A stretch of 64,000 nt of DNA, from the NCBI RefSeq assembly GCF_003201775.1, contig NZ_QJJZ01000003.1, forward strand, positions 372,001 to 436,000, in the 5' to 3' direction. A program made the position numbers and the translations under genes. Shown one piece after another: positions 39,207-47,902 of this stretch; within the stretch, counting starts at the first letter, position 1; each line of letters starts with the position of its first letter. The notes under the pieces were generated by a model, which was not told where the DNA came from, made no database searches, and worked only from the letters and a program-made list of their open reading frames with translations. This DNA is from Arenibacter sp. ARW7G5Y1 (GTDB taxonomy: Bacteria > Bacteroidota > Bacteroidia > Flavobacteriales > Flavobacteriaceae).

Positions 39207-42200
39207 TTAGGAAGCCACTGTTTGTAATTGTTTTCGCAAAATATCCTGTATTTCAGGTTTGCAACTTCCACAACCAAGCCCCGCTCCAGTTTCTGAGCAT
39301 AGTTTTGAGAAGTCTTCACATCCGCTATTAATAGTTTCTATTAGATTGCCCTCCCCTACCTGGCTGCACGAGCAAACCAATTTTCCTTTCAATGGGACAG
39401 AGTTTGACTGTCCCCTAAGCAGCTCGTTGCGCTTTTCCGACAGCTCAATTTCCTCTTCTATTAGCCTTTTAAATTCGGCAAACTCATTTTTATCACCCAT
39501 CAGGATAGCACCTTTTAGGGTATCATCCTTTACAATGCATTTTTTGTAGTATTTCTTGCTGACGTCCATAAGGATAATTTCCTCATAACTATTGTCATCC
39601 AAGGGGGCATTCACCATACCCAGACTGCAGAGGTCCAAGTTTTCGAATTTTAAAATATTCATGAGGATAGACCCATTATAGATACTGCTAAAATCGCCCA
39701 AAATATATTTGGCCGCCGTATCGGCCTGTTGCTCGGCAGCCGAGGTTATACCAAACAGGGCATTTCTAAATTCAGCAATTTCCCCAAGGGCAAAAATATT
39801 GGGATCACTGGTCTGCAAATATTCATTGACCACCACTCCCCTGCCAGTCTTTAGTTCGGAATACTTTGCCAATTCAATATTCGGACGGGTACCAATAGCA
39901 TAAACAATGGCATTGCATTTTACCGTCCTTCCAGTTTTTAAGGTAATTGAAAGGGAGTTTTTGTCATCCCTTTCCTCAAATACGGTACTTACCTCATTAT
40001 CAAAATAAACCTTAATTCCCCGATCATTGACATCCTCGGCCAAAAGTCGACTCGCAATTCTATCCAACTGTCTTTCCATTAATCTAGGGGCACGTTGAAT
40101 GATGCTGATATTGACATTTCTGTTCTTAAGGGCTGCTGCCAACTCCAATCCCAATAGTCCACCACCAACAATAACTACATGTTGTTCGTCCGAGGGTAAG
40201 CCTGTCTCCTCTAAATATTTGCGCAATTTATCGGCATCCCCACGCTCTCTCATTGTAAAACGGCCTGGCATGTTTATTTGAACTTCACTTGGTACGAAGG
40301 CCCTGCTCCCTGTGGCCATTACTAATATGTCGTAGGCATGTTCAAAACCATTATCATCCATGATGGTTTTATTTTTCCTATCTATTTGGGTTACCCCCAA
40401 ACCTGAAAGTAGGGTTATATCCAATTTTTCGAGCTCCCCTTTTTTTAGTTTTTCCAAGGCTTCCCATGAGAGTTCCTCACTTACATATTCGGGGAGTAAC
40501 ACCCTATTGTAGAAGGGATCCTTTTCTTTGGAGAAAACAAGAAGCTCATCGGTTTCATTCTTTTCTCTATATGTCTGGATAAATCTATAAGCTGCTGCTC
40601 CTGCCCCGATAATCACAATTCGCTGTTTGGGTTTTACATATTTTGCCACCTCTACCGCACAATATTTAAAGTCGGGTTCCTTGGATACTGGATCAACCAA
40701 GTCATTGGTCAAGTTATTGGCCCTTCCAAAATCATTATTGAGCACCTTGCCCCAATGCATTGGGAGGAAAACAACTTTTTCCCGTATATCAAAATTCACC
40801 TTCACTTTTACCCGGACCGTTCCTCTTCTACTTTTTACCACCGCAATATCCCCATCCTTTATTTTTCGCAAATAGGCATCCACTTTATTCATTTCCAAAT
40901 ATGGATCCGGAATATGGGTAAGCAGGCGCTTTACCTTTCCTGTTTTGGTTCTGGTATGCCATTGGTCCCTTACCCTACCTGTATTTAGAATTAAAGGAAA
41001 CTCAGGATTTGTCAATTCCGATTTATTGTAGAGTGTATAGGGCGCATTAAAGTGCGATTTCTTATCGTTGGTAAAGAATTGATAGTCTGTAAACAGTCTT
41101 GGGGTGCCTTTATGAGTAGCATGGGGTACAGGCCATTGAAAGCTTCCTTCGTTCTTTAGTCGTTCATGGGACAAACCGGATATATCTATTTTGGTGCCTT
41201 TTGTTAAAAGGCAATGTTCGTCATATACTTCACTGGTGTTTTGGTAATCGAATCCATGATAGCCCATTTTTTGCGCAAACTTCCATACAATTTCAGCGTC
41301 GGGTAAAGCCTCTCCCGGCGCATCGATGACTTTGGGAAGATAACTTATGCGCCTTTCGGAATTGGTCATGGTCCCTTCCTTTTCCAGCCAGCCTGCAGCA
41401 GGCAGTAGAAGATCGGCAAACTTAGTGGTCTCAGAATTATGGGAAATATCCTGAACTACTACAAAATTGGCATTTTTTAATGCCTTTTCCGCCTTGTGAA
41501 CATTGGGCATGCTCACGATTGGGTTGGTACAGATAATCCATACCGCCTTCATTTTTCCACTTTCCAATGCGTCGAACATTTCTGTGGCGGTATAACCTGG
41601 TTCGGATTTAATTTCTTTTCCTCCCCAAAAATCCGATACTTCCTTGCGGTGTTTGGGATTGCCCAATTCCCTATGGGCAGCCAGTAAACTGGCCATCCCT
41701 CCTACTTCCCTGCCCCCCATGGCGTTGGGTTGTCCGGTAAGTGAAAATGGTCCCGCACCAGGTTTCCCTATTTGTCCAGTAAGTAATGATAGGTTCATTA
41801 ATGCCACATTCTTGGAAACACCAATGACACTTTGGTTTAGCCCCATGGTCCACATACTAATAAAAGCATTGGCATTGCCTATATACATGGCAGCCTTCTT
41901 GATATCCTCTACAGGAATTCCGCAAAGCTCAGCGGCCTTCTTCATGGAAAGTTGAAAGGCACTCTCTTTAACCGCATCAAAATTCACGGTATGCTTTTTA
42001 ATGAAGTTTTTATCTATTTTTTTCTTTTCAATTAACCAGCGGGCCATGGCATTGAATAGAATAACATCCGTCCCGGGTAATATTTGCAGATGAAGATCGG
42101 CGACAGCGCAGGTCTGGGTTTTCCTAGGGTCTACTACTATTATTTTTACATTCGGATTGTTTTCTTTGTGATTTTCTATTCTTCTAAAGAGAATGGGATG

Positions 42201-42740
42201 GCACCAGGCAGGATTTGCACCTGCGATAAGAAAACAATCTGATAACTCAATGTCATCATAAGAAATAGGCACAGAATCCTCCCCCAGCATTTTTTTATAC
42301 CCTACAACTGCAGAACTCATACAGAGCCTGGAATTGGTATCAATATTATTGGTACCAATAAATCCTTTGGTCAATTTATTTACCAAATAATATTCTTCTG
42401 TAAGACACTGGCCAGAAACATAGAACCCTACGCTATCCGGACCATGTTTTTCAATAATGCTTTTGAACACGGCGGCGGCCCTATCAAAGGCCATATCCCA
42501 GGAAACCCTTTGTAAAGGATGATTTCTGCTCCATCTCATTTCTGGATATAAAATTCGGTCACTGGTATCTTGGGCCACATAGTTCAGGTTCTTACCTTTG
42601 GAACAAAGCATGCCTTTGTTTACTGGATAATCTTGGTCTCCTTCAACGCTAATATTGCCCTTGGAGTCCTGTTCCACCACAATGCCGCACCCAACCCCAC
42701 AATAGGAGCAAATAGTTTTATGTTCGTTCTTTTTCTGCAT
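39207..42740 (-). CDS. nasA: Assimilatory nitrate reductase fused to NAD(P)H-flavin reductase and BFD domains
   Basis: 1177 residues, no signal peptide (cytoplasmic). Residues 1-55 bind a [4Fe-4S] cluster through C11, C14, C18 and C46 (CSYCGVGC...LCSKGK). About 55-690 is the bis-MGD molybdopterin domain, with the likely Mo-ligand Cys in TNSRLCMSSAVVGYK. From about 703 a NirB/NasC-like FAD/NAD(P) oxidoreductase begins (RIVIIGAGAAAYRF, later VVIVGGGLLGLELAAAL and NIFALGEIAEF). A BFD-type [2Fe-2S] domain ends the protein (LVCSCSQVGEG...GLGCGSCKPE, from about 1118). In Klebsiella the flavin part is a separate subunit (NasC); here one polypeptide can in principle take electrons from NAD(P)H to nitrate. 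First gene of an operon with the rubredoxin protein; a 7-2-7 repeat lies 53 bp upstream. Confidence 0.93.
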   Translation of the reverse strand: MQKKNEHKTICSYCGVGCGIVVEQDSKGNISVEGDQDYPVNKGMLCSKGKNLNYVAQDTSDRILYPEMRWSRNHPLQRVSWDMAFDRAAAVFKSIIEKHGPDSVGFYVSGQCLTEEYYLVNKLTKGFIGTNNIDTNSRLCMSSAVVGYKKMLGEDSVPISYDDIELSDCFLIAGANPAWCHPILFRRIENHKENNPNVKIIVVDPRKTQTCAVADLHLQILPGTDVILFNAMARWLIEKKKIDKNFIKKHTVNFDAVKESAFQLSMKKAAELCGIPVEDIKKAAMYIGNANAFISMWTMGLNQSVIGVSKNVALMNLSLLTGQIGKPGAGPFSLTGQPNAMGGREVGGMASLLAAHRELGNPKHRKEVSDFWGGKEIKSEPGYTATEMFDALESGKMKAVWIICTNPIVSMPNVHKAEKALKNANFVVVQDISHNSETTKFADLLLPAAGWLEKEGTMTNSERRISYLPKVIDAPGEALPDAEIVWKFAQKMGYHGFDYQNTSEVYDEHCLLTKGTKIDISGLSHERLKNEGSFQWPVPHATHKGTPRLFTDYQFFTNDKKSHFNAPYTLYNKSELTNPEFPLILNTGRVRDQWHTRTKTGKVKRLLTHIPDPYLEMNKVDAYLRKIKDGDIAVVKSRRGTVRVKVKVNFDIREKVVFLPMHWGKVLNNDFGRANNLTNDLVDPVSKEPDFKYCAVEVAKYVKPKQRIVIIGAGAAAYRFIQTYREKNETDELLVFSKEKDPFYNRVLLPEYVSEELSWEALEKLKKGELEKLDITLLSGLGVTQIDRKNKTIMDDNGFEHAYDILVMATGSRAFVPSEVQINMPGRFTMRERGDADKLRKYLEETGLPSDEQHVVIVGGGLLGLELAAALKNRNVNISIIQRAPRLMERQLDRIASRLLAEDVNDRGIKVYFDNEVSTVFEERDDKNSLSITLKTGRTVKCNAIVYAIGTRPNIELAKYSELKTGRGVVVNEYLQTSDPNIFALGEIAEFRNALFGITSAAEQQADTAAKYILGDFSSIYNGSILMNILKFENLDLCSLGMVNAPLDDNSYEEIILMDVSKKYYKKCIVKDDTLKGAILMGDKNEFAEFKRLIEEEIELSEKRNELLRGQSNSVPLKGKLVCSCSQVGEGNLIETINSGCEDFSKLCSETGAGLGCGSCKPEIQDILRKQLQTVAS

Positions 42741-42792
42741 AAAATTCTAGTATTAAAAGAAGCCGATTAATAATGATCTAAAATTACCAAAT

Positions 42793-42808
42793 TAAGTATA
42801 AATACGTA
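42793..42808 (-). promoter_or_regulatory. NarL-type 7-2-7 inverted repeat upstream of nitrate reductase
   Basis: TAAGTAT-AA-ATACGTA. The near edge is 53 bp from the nasA ATG. Same spacing and core as sites before the regulator, transporter and cobA/nirB. Confidence 0.65.
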
Positions 42809-42947
42809 GTATTTTATTGATAATAGTTAAGCAGAATATTGACGAAAAGACAATAAAAACGGACATTCATTGGCTATTACAGAATATAGCATGGATCAAA
42901 AACATGATAAACTGCTGTAATTCAATAAAAAAAAGCGTAATGATGGA

Positions 42948-43619
42948 TTAAATTAGTTTGTATTCCTGTGCCTTTCGGGCTAAGTCCATAAGATTATTAA
43001 CGCCCATTTTTCGCATTAGATTAAAGCGATGTGTTTCAATGGTCCGTTTGCTTTTTTGAAGTTTTTCAGAAATTTGTTTGTTGGTAAGCCCTGAAAGGAC
43101 GAGTTCCAGAATTTGTAGTTCTTTGCTTGTAATACCAAAAGAGTTACTTCCATTTTTTGTTTTTGGTTTACTTTCCTGCTTTGTCTGTCCCTGACTCAAT
43201 AGATTGTTTACCAAAACATTGGAAATATCACCGCTGAAATATTTTCCGCCTTGTTCTACTGTGGAAATGGCTTTAAGAAATTCCATTTTTCCGGTATCTT
43301 TTAAGAGATAACCACTGGCTCCGGCATTTACCGATTTTAGGATGTATTCCTCGGAATCGTGCATGGAAAGTATGATACATTTGGTTGGAGAAGAATGTTT
43401 CTTGAGTTCCTCTACGGTCTCAATGCCATTCATTTCGGGCATTCGGATATCAATGATCAACAGATCGGGTTTTTTGTCCAATACCATTTGAACCGCCTCC
43501 TTGCCATTGGAGACCTCGCCGATTACCACATAATTATCATCTTCTTCCAATAATGCCCTAATACCATCCCTTACTAGGGAATGGTCATCGGCCAATACAA
43601 TACGAGTTGTTTTATCCAC
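42948..43619 (-). CDS. NarL/LuxR-family response regulator
   Basis: 223 residues. Intact receiver: D11-D12, phospho-acceptor D57 (LLIIDIRMP), switch S85, K107 (GYLLKDT). A short linker rich in Lys/Ser/Gln follows, then a LuxR/GerE helix-turn-helix at about 160-223 (ITSKELQILELVLSGLTNKQI, KSKRTIETHRFNLMRKMG). It is transcribed alone, between nitrate reductase and the porin. The HisKA_3-type sensor at 51.5 kb, encoded at the end of the nirBD operon, is the obvious partner, since HisKA_3 kinases pair with NarL-type regulators. A 7-2-7 repeat 44 bp upstream of its own start suggests autoregulation. Confidence 0.95.
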   Translation of the reverse strand: MDKTTRIVLADDHSLVRDGIRALLEEDDNYVVIGEVSNGKEAVQMVLDKKPDLLIIDIRMPEMNGIETVEELKKHSSPTKCIILSMHDSEEYILKSVNAGASGYLLKDTGKMEFLKAISTVEQGGKYFSGDISNVLVNNLLSQGQTKQESKPKTKNGSNSFGITSKELQILELVLSGLTNKQISEKLQKSKRTIETHRFNLMRKMGVNNLMDLARKAQEYKLI

Positions 43620-43662
43620 AATAGTCTATTCTTTTTTAACAAATATAGGATAAAATTAAAAC

Positions 43663-43678
43663 TAAGTATTCATACGGT
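43663..43678 (-). promoter_or_regulatory. NarL-type 7-2-7 inverted repeat upstream of the response regulator
   Basis: TAAGTAT-TC-ATACGGT, core GTAT-N2-ATAC intact; the outer right end deviates. 44 bp from the regulator's ATG. Confidence 0.5.
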
Positions 43679-43791
43679 AAAAATAGCTGCTGTATTTTTG
43701 ATTATTGACCTTATGTGCAAGGGCGGAATGGTTATAGTTTTGGTACGGAACGGGGTTTTATGCACAAGGTTTTTGAATAAATTTGCGAAGT

Positions 43792-43851
43792 AGGGGCACA
43801 AACTAATTGCCCCTGGGCAAGCGTCAGAGCTTGCCAATCTCATTTAATGAG
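43792..43851. repeat. Three consecutive hairpins between porin and regulator
   Basis: AGGGGCA/TGCCCCT (43792-43798, 43808-43814), GGCAAGC/GCTTGCC (43816-43822, 43829-43835) and CTCAT/ATGAG (43839-43843, 43847-43851) follow one another. On the - strand they come after the porin stop and may form its mRNA 3' end, though no long T tract is present. The middle one shares GCTTGCCCAGGG with the hairpin near 10.47 kb. Confidence 0.5.
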
Positions 43852-43892
43852 TAAAAAGCCCCGATAATTTTGGTGCTTTAATGATCATTGGA

Positions 43893-45176
43893 TTATTTGG
43901 TGGTATTCAGAAATTTAGGTTTTATGACCAACATGGCCCATGCCCAGTTTTGGTTACTGGCCGAGGCATCTTCTGAGATGCCTTTTAGTTCGTACATACC
44001 GTCATTGGCAAACATCTGGGAATAACCCAATTGTAAGGAATAACCGTTGAATGCCTGTGAAAATACAAGATCCAATTCTGTGCCCAACGATTTTTCCCCA
44101 CTTGGCAATGCCTGTTCCCCACTAAAGTTAAGTGCCTTGACCATTAAACTTGATTTTTCCCCAAGCTTGAAATTGGCACTCACATGAATATCGAACAGTC
44201 CAACGGAATTGGCATGATTGCCTACGTAGAAATAATCCATAAATCCATTGAATTTATGATTGGTACCATAAAGGGGGAAAAAAGCCTCTGTTTTATCGCT
44301 GGTACTGGCGTCATTACCACTAATGATTTCCATACCTACTCCAAGGCCTACTTTGGCAGATGCCTTGTAGTTAATATCCAGTCCCAACAAATAAGCGCCT
44401 CCTACATCAATGGTGCCCTGTCTTTCCCCGGTTTGAAGATAAGCGTTCAATGCAGCCCCGAAACTTCCTTTTTTAAAGTCGATATGTGTTCCTAGGGTTT
44501 GCAGAATACTTATCCCATCTGGTGTGGTCCCATCCAATTCAAAATTCTGGAAGCCATTGTTCAAAAGCAAAAGGCTTCCGTTTAAGTTTTTCCATTTTTC
44601 CTTTAAATAAAGGTATTGCATGGTTTTGTAGGAGAAGAAGCCGGTAGTGTTATAAGCATTACCTACTGATTGAAAACCACTGGGATTATCATAATCCTGG
44701 CTGTATGCCAATCCAAAATCCATTTGAAAATTCTCTTTGGCGTATTTTAAAATGGCGGCGTCATGATTACGTGCCTGTTGTGTCCATCCAACACTGCCCA
44801 TTATACGTTGGTCGTCGTATTCCAGGGTCTGTCTTCCCAATTTGGTAGAAAAACCACTACCAAGGTTTATATCGGCCCAGGCCTCAAAGACAGCAAAAGA
44901 ATTATTTTCGTCATCAGGCAGAAGCTGTCTGTTTTCTCCCCAAACCATAACGTCTTGAAGGCTTACATAAAATTGATAGGCATCGTTGGTGTATCCTGCA
45001 TTTAACCGCAAACGGGTGGATACACCAAAACCGGCATCTACATCATCGGCGATTAGACTGCCAAAACCGTGACGCAGTTCGGTACGAGGTCTAAATTCCC
45101 CATCCAGTGTAAATTGTGCATAGGCCAGTGATCCATAAAGGGCTAATACGTTAAATAAAAGAGTTATTCTTTTCAT
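43893..45176 (-). CDS. Outer-membrane porin, alginate-export family
   Basis: 427 residues with signal peptide (MKRITLLFNVLALYGSLAYA). The start of the mature protein, FTLDGEFRPRTELRHGFG, and SLQDVMVWGENRQL, LGRQTLEYDDQRIMGSVGWTQQARNHDA are typical of the alginate_exp family of 16- to 18-strand barrels found in Bacteroidetes and Proteobacteria. Alternating strands continue to the C-terminus. Despite the family name, many members are general or anion porins. Its place between the NarL-like regulator and the nitrate transporter, all on the same strand, suggests that it lets nitrate or nitrite cross the outer membrane; this is inference from context. Confidence 0.88.
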   Translation of the reverse strand: MKRITLLFNVLALYGSLAYAQFTLDGEFRPRTELRHGFGSLIADDVDAGFGVSTRLRLNAGYTNDAYQFYVSLQDVMVWGENRQLLPDDENNSFAVFEAWADINLGSGFSTKLGRQTLEYDDQRIMGSVGWTQQARNHDAAILKYAKENFQMDFGLAYSQDYDNPSGFQSVGNAYNTTGFFSYKTMQYLYLKEKWKNLNGSLLLLNNGFQNFELDGTTPDGISILQTLGTHIDFKKGSFGAALNAYLQTGERQGTIDVGGAYLLGLDINYKASAKVGLGVGMEIISGNDASTSDKTEAFFPLYGTNHKFNGFMDYFYVGNHANSVGLFDIHVSANFKLGEKSSLMVKALNFSGEQALPSGEKSLGTELDLVFSQAFNGYSLQLGYSQMFANDGMYELKGISEDASASNQNWAWAMLVIKPKFLNTTK

Positions 45177-45393
45177 CTTTTGATAGGTATTTATTTTTTA
45201 GGATTGTAACTCGAAAATATAGAAAGTAATTTGCCTTTAATCCATCAGGTGCCCTAGAGGAATTAATATGGCTTACCTCATATTTGGTTTAGAATTACGG
45301 AATGATATAATAGTTGTTATCCTTTCCGTATTGAAATCCAGCATTTGGGTTTGGGTAAAAGTGCCACAAGGGGCTATCAGTTAACTTCCTCAT

Positions 45394-46812
45394 TTATTGA
45401 TCTACACCCGACAACAAAAGTTCCGCCTTGGTTTCCTCAACAACAGCCTTTTCCTCGGCAGTTGCGAACCTAATGGCCAAAGATAGTATGGCAGCACTTA
45501 CAATAAATCCTCCGATAACAAAAAATCCACCGGAAACTGCAGAAGCTGCAGCGGTAGTCTGGGCAGCCTTTACGGCCTGTTCACCCAATTCGCTGTTAGC
45601 AGCAATGGCAGCACTTTCGGCCACGGCCGATTTGGATTTTAATAACATTGCAGCCAAGAATGCCCCTACATTTCCTCCTGCCCCTACTATACCGGAGATG
45701 GATCCTATGGCTTTCTTATTAATAAACGGCACCACAGAGAAAGTGGCTCCTTCCGCCATTTGTACGGTAAGGCTAAAAGCGATTAAAAATATCATACCAA
45801 ATACTAAACTAGTGGTCACTGAAAAGATGGAAAGCATCAGTCCTTCGGTCGCCAGTATCAGGGCAAGAAAAATTACCCTGCCGCGCAAGCCACGGAACTT
45901 GCCGAACAGGTCTCCGAAATAGCCCCCTAAAGTCCTGGCAAAAATATTCATTAGGGCAAACGACAGCACCAAATTTCCTGCGGTGGATCTATCCAGGCCA
46001 AATCTATTCTGAAGATAATCGTCCATAGTACCATAAACCGTTAATTCTATTCCAAAACAAGCTGCGTAAACTAAGAACAATATCCAGACCCTATAATCCT
46101 TTAATGTACTCAAAAAGGATACTTCATCTTTCTTTAAATTCGGCATTTTGCCTGCTAACTTTAATTCTTTAAAATTGCCTTCTGGGGTATCCTTGGTAAA
46201 GAAATAATATACAAGTCCCATAGAGAAGCAAATGACCCCTGCAATGACCATAGAATACCTCCAGGCTAATTCATCGGCAATTCCAAAACTAACAACTCCG
46301 GCAGCGATCAATGGCATGCCCAAGCGGTTGGCCCCTCCTCCCAGGTTTCCCCAACCTGCAGATGTAGCGTTGGCTGTACCTACTATATTGGGAGCAAACA
46401 TTATGGAGGTATGGAATTGGGTTATTACGAAGGAAGCGCCTATAAAACCAATAAACAATCTACATATCAGAAATTGTAGCGGGGTTTGTACAAAACCTAG
46501 AAGTATAACAGGGATGGCCCCTAGAATCAATAAATAAGTATAACACAGTCTGGGTCCGTACTTGTCACATAACTTTCCAATTAGCAATCTGGCAAATACT
46601 GTACCGGAAACCGCCAATATAATGGAGTTCCATTTTTGCGTGGGCGTCAACCCCAGGTCTTTAACCACGTCGGGCATAAAAGGTACAATACCGAACCAGG
46701 CAAAGAAACAAATGAAAAAGGCAATGGAGGTAATCCAAAATGTACGTATTGGCAGACTCCTTAAGTTTAAAAGTTCTAATTTCGTAGCTTTAGCAGAGAC
46801 AAATTCTTTCAT
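45394..46812 (-). CDS. NarK/NasA family nitrate/nitrite MFS transporter
   Basis: 472 residues from ATG 46812 (MKEFVSAKATKLELLNL); a TTG 39 bp upstream is possible but less likely. About 12 membrane segments. The nitrate/nitrite porter signatures are present: SAGWGNLGGGANRLGMPLI and, in the second half, SGIVGAGGNVGAFLAAMLL. The opening TFWITSIAFFICFFAWFG is also typical. An Ala/Ser-rich insertion (ESAAIAANSELGEQAVKAAQTT) precedes the last helices. It imports nitrate across the inner membrane for the fused reductase. The gene lies 217 bp from the porin, and a perfect 7-2-7 repeat is 48 bp upstream of the ATG. Confidence 0.95.
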   Translation of the reverse strand: MKEFVSAKATKLELLNLRSLPIRTFWITSIAFFICFFAWFGIVPFMPDVVKDLGLTPTQKWNSIILAVSGTVFARLLIGKLCDKYGPRLCYTYLLILGAIPVILLGFVQTPLQFLICRLFIGFIGASFVITQFHTSIMFAPNIVGTANATSAGWGNLGGGANRLGMPLIAAGVVSFGIADELAWRYSMVIAGVICFSMGLVYYFFTKDTPEGNFKELKLAGKMPNLKKDEVSFLSTLKDYRVWILFLVYAACFGIELTVYGTMDDYLQNRFGLDRSTAGNLVLSFALMNIFARTLGGYFGDLFGKFRGLRGRVIFLALILATEGLMLSIFSVTTSLVFGMIFLIAFSLTVQMAEGATFSVVPFINKKAIGSISGIVGAGGNVGAFLAAMLLKSKSAVAESAAIAANSELGEQAVKAAQTTAAASAVSGGFFVIGGFIVSAAILSLAIRFATAEEKAVVEETKAELLLSGVDQ

Positions 46813-46859
46813 AACTGAATTGTTTATAGGATTAGTTATTTTGATCAACAATTCAAAAA

Positions 46860-46875
46860 TACGTATTTATACGTA
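46860..46875 (-). promoter_or_regulatory. NarL-type 7-2-7 inverted repeat upstream of the nitrate transporter
   Basis: TACGTATTTATACGTA, a perfect TACGTAT-TT-ATACGTA. A further TACGTA at 46893-46898 lies 18 bp beyond. The heptamer differs from the E. coli NarL heptamer TACYYMT at one position. Confidence 0.7.
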
Positions 46876-47008
46876 TTAGTACTTATAAAAATTACGTAAT
46901 ATTGAAAATAAGTAGTGTTTTTATGAAGATGAGAATATATTAAGCCTACGATTGTGATATCACAATTATTGGCCTGCTCTTATTGCAATATTGAAAATGT
47001 TTGGTTGT

Positions 47009-47776
47009 TTAATGGTTAAGTGCCCTTTGAATTTCCTCTTCAAAAAAGGACGGATGCTCTGCTACTACTTCCCCAACAACTATTATGCCTGGTTGTGTAA
47101 TGTCTATTTGGTCTACAAGTAAGCTTGCGTCTTTAAGAAGACCTGTTATACAAGATTCATTCTCTATAGTTCCATTCTGTATAATTGCAAATGGGGTTAG
47201 TCCATTTCTATGTTGAACAATTTTATCCGCTATTTCCAAAAATCTACGTACCCCCATTAATATGACCATTGTGGCAGATGACTTGGCTGCCAGTTCTAGG
47301 TCCTCGGAAAAGGAACCATCACGTTTAGTGGCCGTCATCACCCAAAAGCTGCTGCTTATTCCCCGTCTGGTTACCGGAATACCCTGACCGGCCGGAATGG
47401 CTATAGCACTTGTCACCCCCGGTACCACGGTAACAGGTATTCCGAAAGATTCCACGTACTCCAATTCTTCGCTGGCTCTACCGAACACATATGGATCACC
47501 TCCCTTTAAACGTACCACATGCCCGTAATTAAAAGCCTCTTCCACTATTAATTTATTAATATCTTCCTGGGTTAGGGAATGCTCGTCACATCTTTTTCCT
47601 ACATAAATCTTTGGAATATCGGGATTTAGATCCTTGAGCAAATCCGTGCTTAACAAGGCATCATATAAAATGATATCGGCATCTTCCAGTGTTCTGTATC
47701 CTCTAAGGGTTATAAGATCGCTACTTCCTGGACCGGCACCTACTAAACTAACTCTTGGGTCTTTGGTTATACTCAT
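47009..47776 (-). CDS. cobA: Uroporphyrinogen-III C-methyltransferase
   Basis: 255 residues, the single-domain SUMT length. Start MSITKDPRVSLVGAGPGSSDLITLRGYR carries the SAM-binding GxGxGD-like loop. VRLKGGDPYVFGRASEE and the GVTSAIAIPAGQGIPVTRRG segment are hallmark motifs. The enzyme methylates uroporphyrinogen III twice to precorrin-2, the first step towards siroheme, the cofactor of NirB encoded divergently 126 bp away. The dehydrogenase/ferrochelatase (CysG N-terminal domain) is not fused and not in this window. The ATG at 47776 is supported by alignment of the first strand. Confidence 0.97.
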   Translation of the reverse strand: MSITKDPRVSLVGAGPGSSDLITLRGYRTLEDADIILYDALLSTDLLKDLNPDIPKIYVGKRCDEHSLTQEDINKLIVEEAFNYGHVVRLKGGDPYVFGRASEELEYVESFGIPVTVVPGVTSAIAIPAGQGIPVTRRGISSSFWVMTATKRDGSFSEDLELAAKSSATMVILMGVRRFLEIADKIVQHRNGLTPFAIIQNGTIENESCITGLLKDASLLVDQIDITQPGIIVVGEVVAEHPSFFEEEIQRALNH

Positions 47777-47822
47777 AATTTCTACTTTTTAAGGTGTACA
47801 ATTAAGAAATTCGCAACAAAAA

Positions 47823-47838
47823 TACGTATTTATTTTCA
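47823..47838 (-). promoter_or_regulatory. Degenerate 7-2-7 site facing cobA
   Basis: TACGTAT-TT-ATTTTCA: left heptamer perfect, right half degenerate. 47 bp from the cobA ATG, the same distance as in the other - strand promoters. Confidence 0.4.
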
Positions 47839-47855
47839 TAAAAACATACAATTAT

Positions 47856-47871
47856 TACGTAATTATACGTA
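47856..47871 (+). promoter_or_regulatory. NarL-type 7-2-7 inverted repeat in the cobA/nirB gap
   Basis: TACGTAA-TT-ATACGTA. Two more TACGTA words follow at 47879-47884 and 47898-47903; the last overlaps the nirB start codon. With 47823 this makes five TACGTA words in 81 bp. Confidence 0.65.
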
Positions 47872-47902
47872 ATATTGCTACGTAACATTTAATAGTATAC
47901 GT

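Noticed and set aside
45184..45199. TAGGTAT-TT-ATTTTTT before the porin as another 7-2-7 site
   Set aside because: Right half does not match and it lies only 8 bp from the porin ATG, unlike the 44-53 bp of the other sites.
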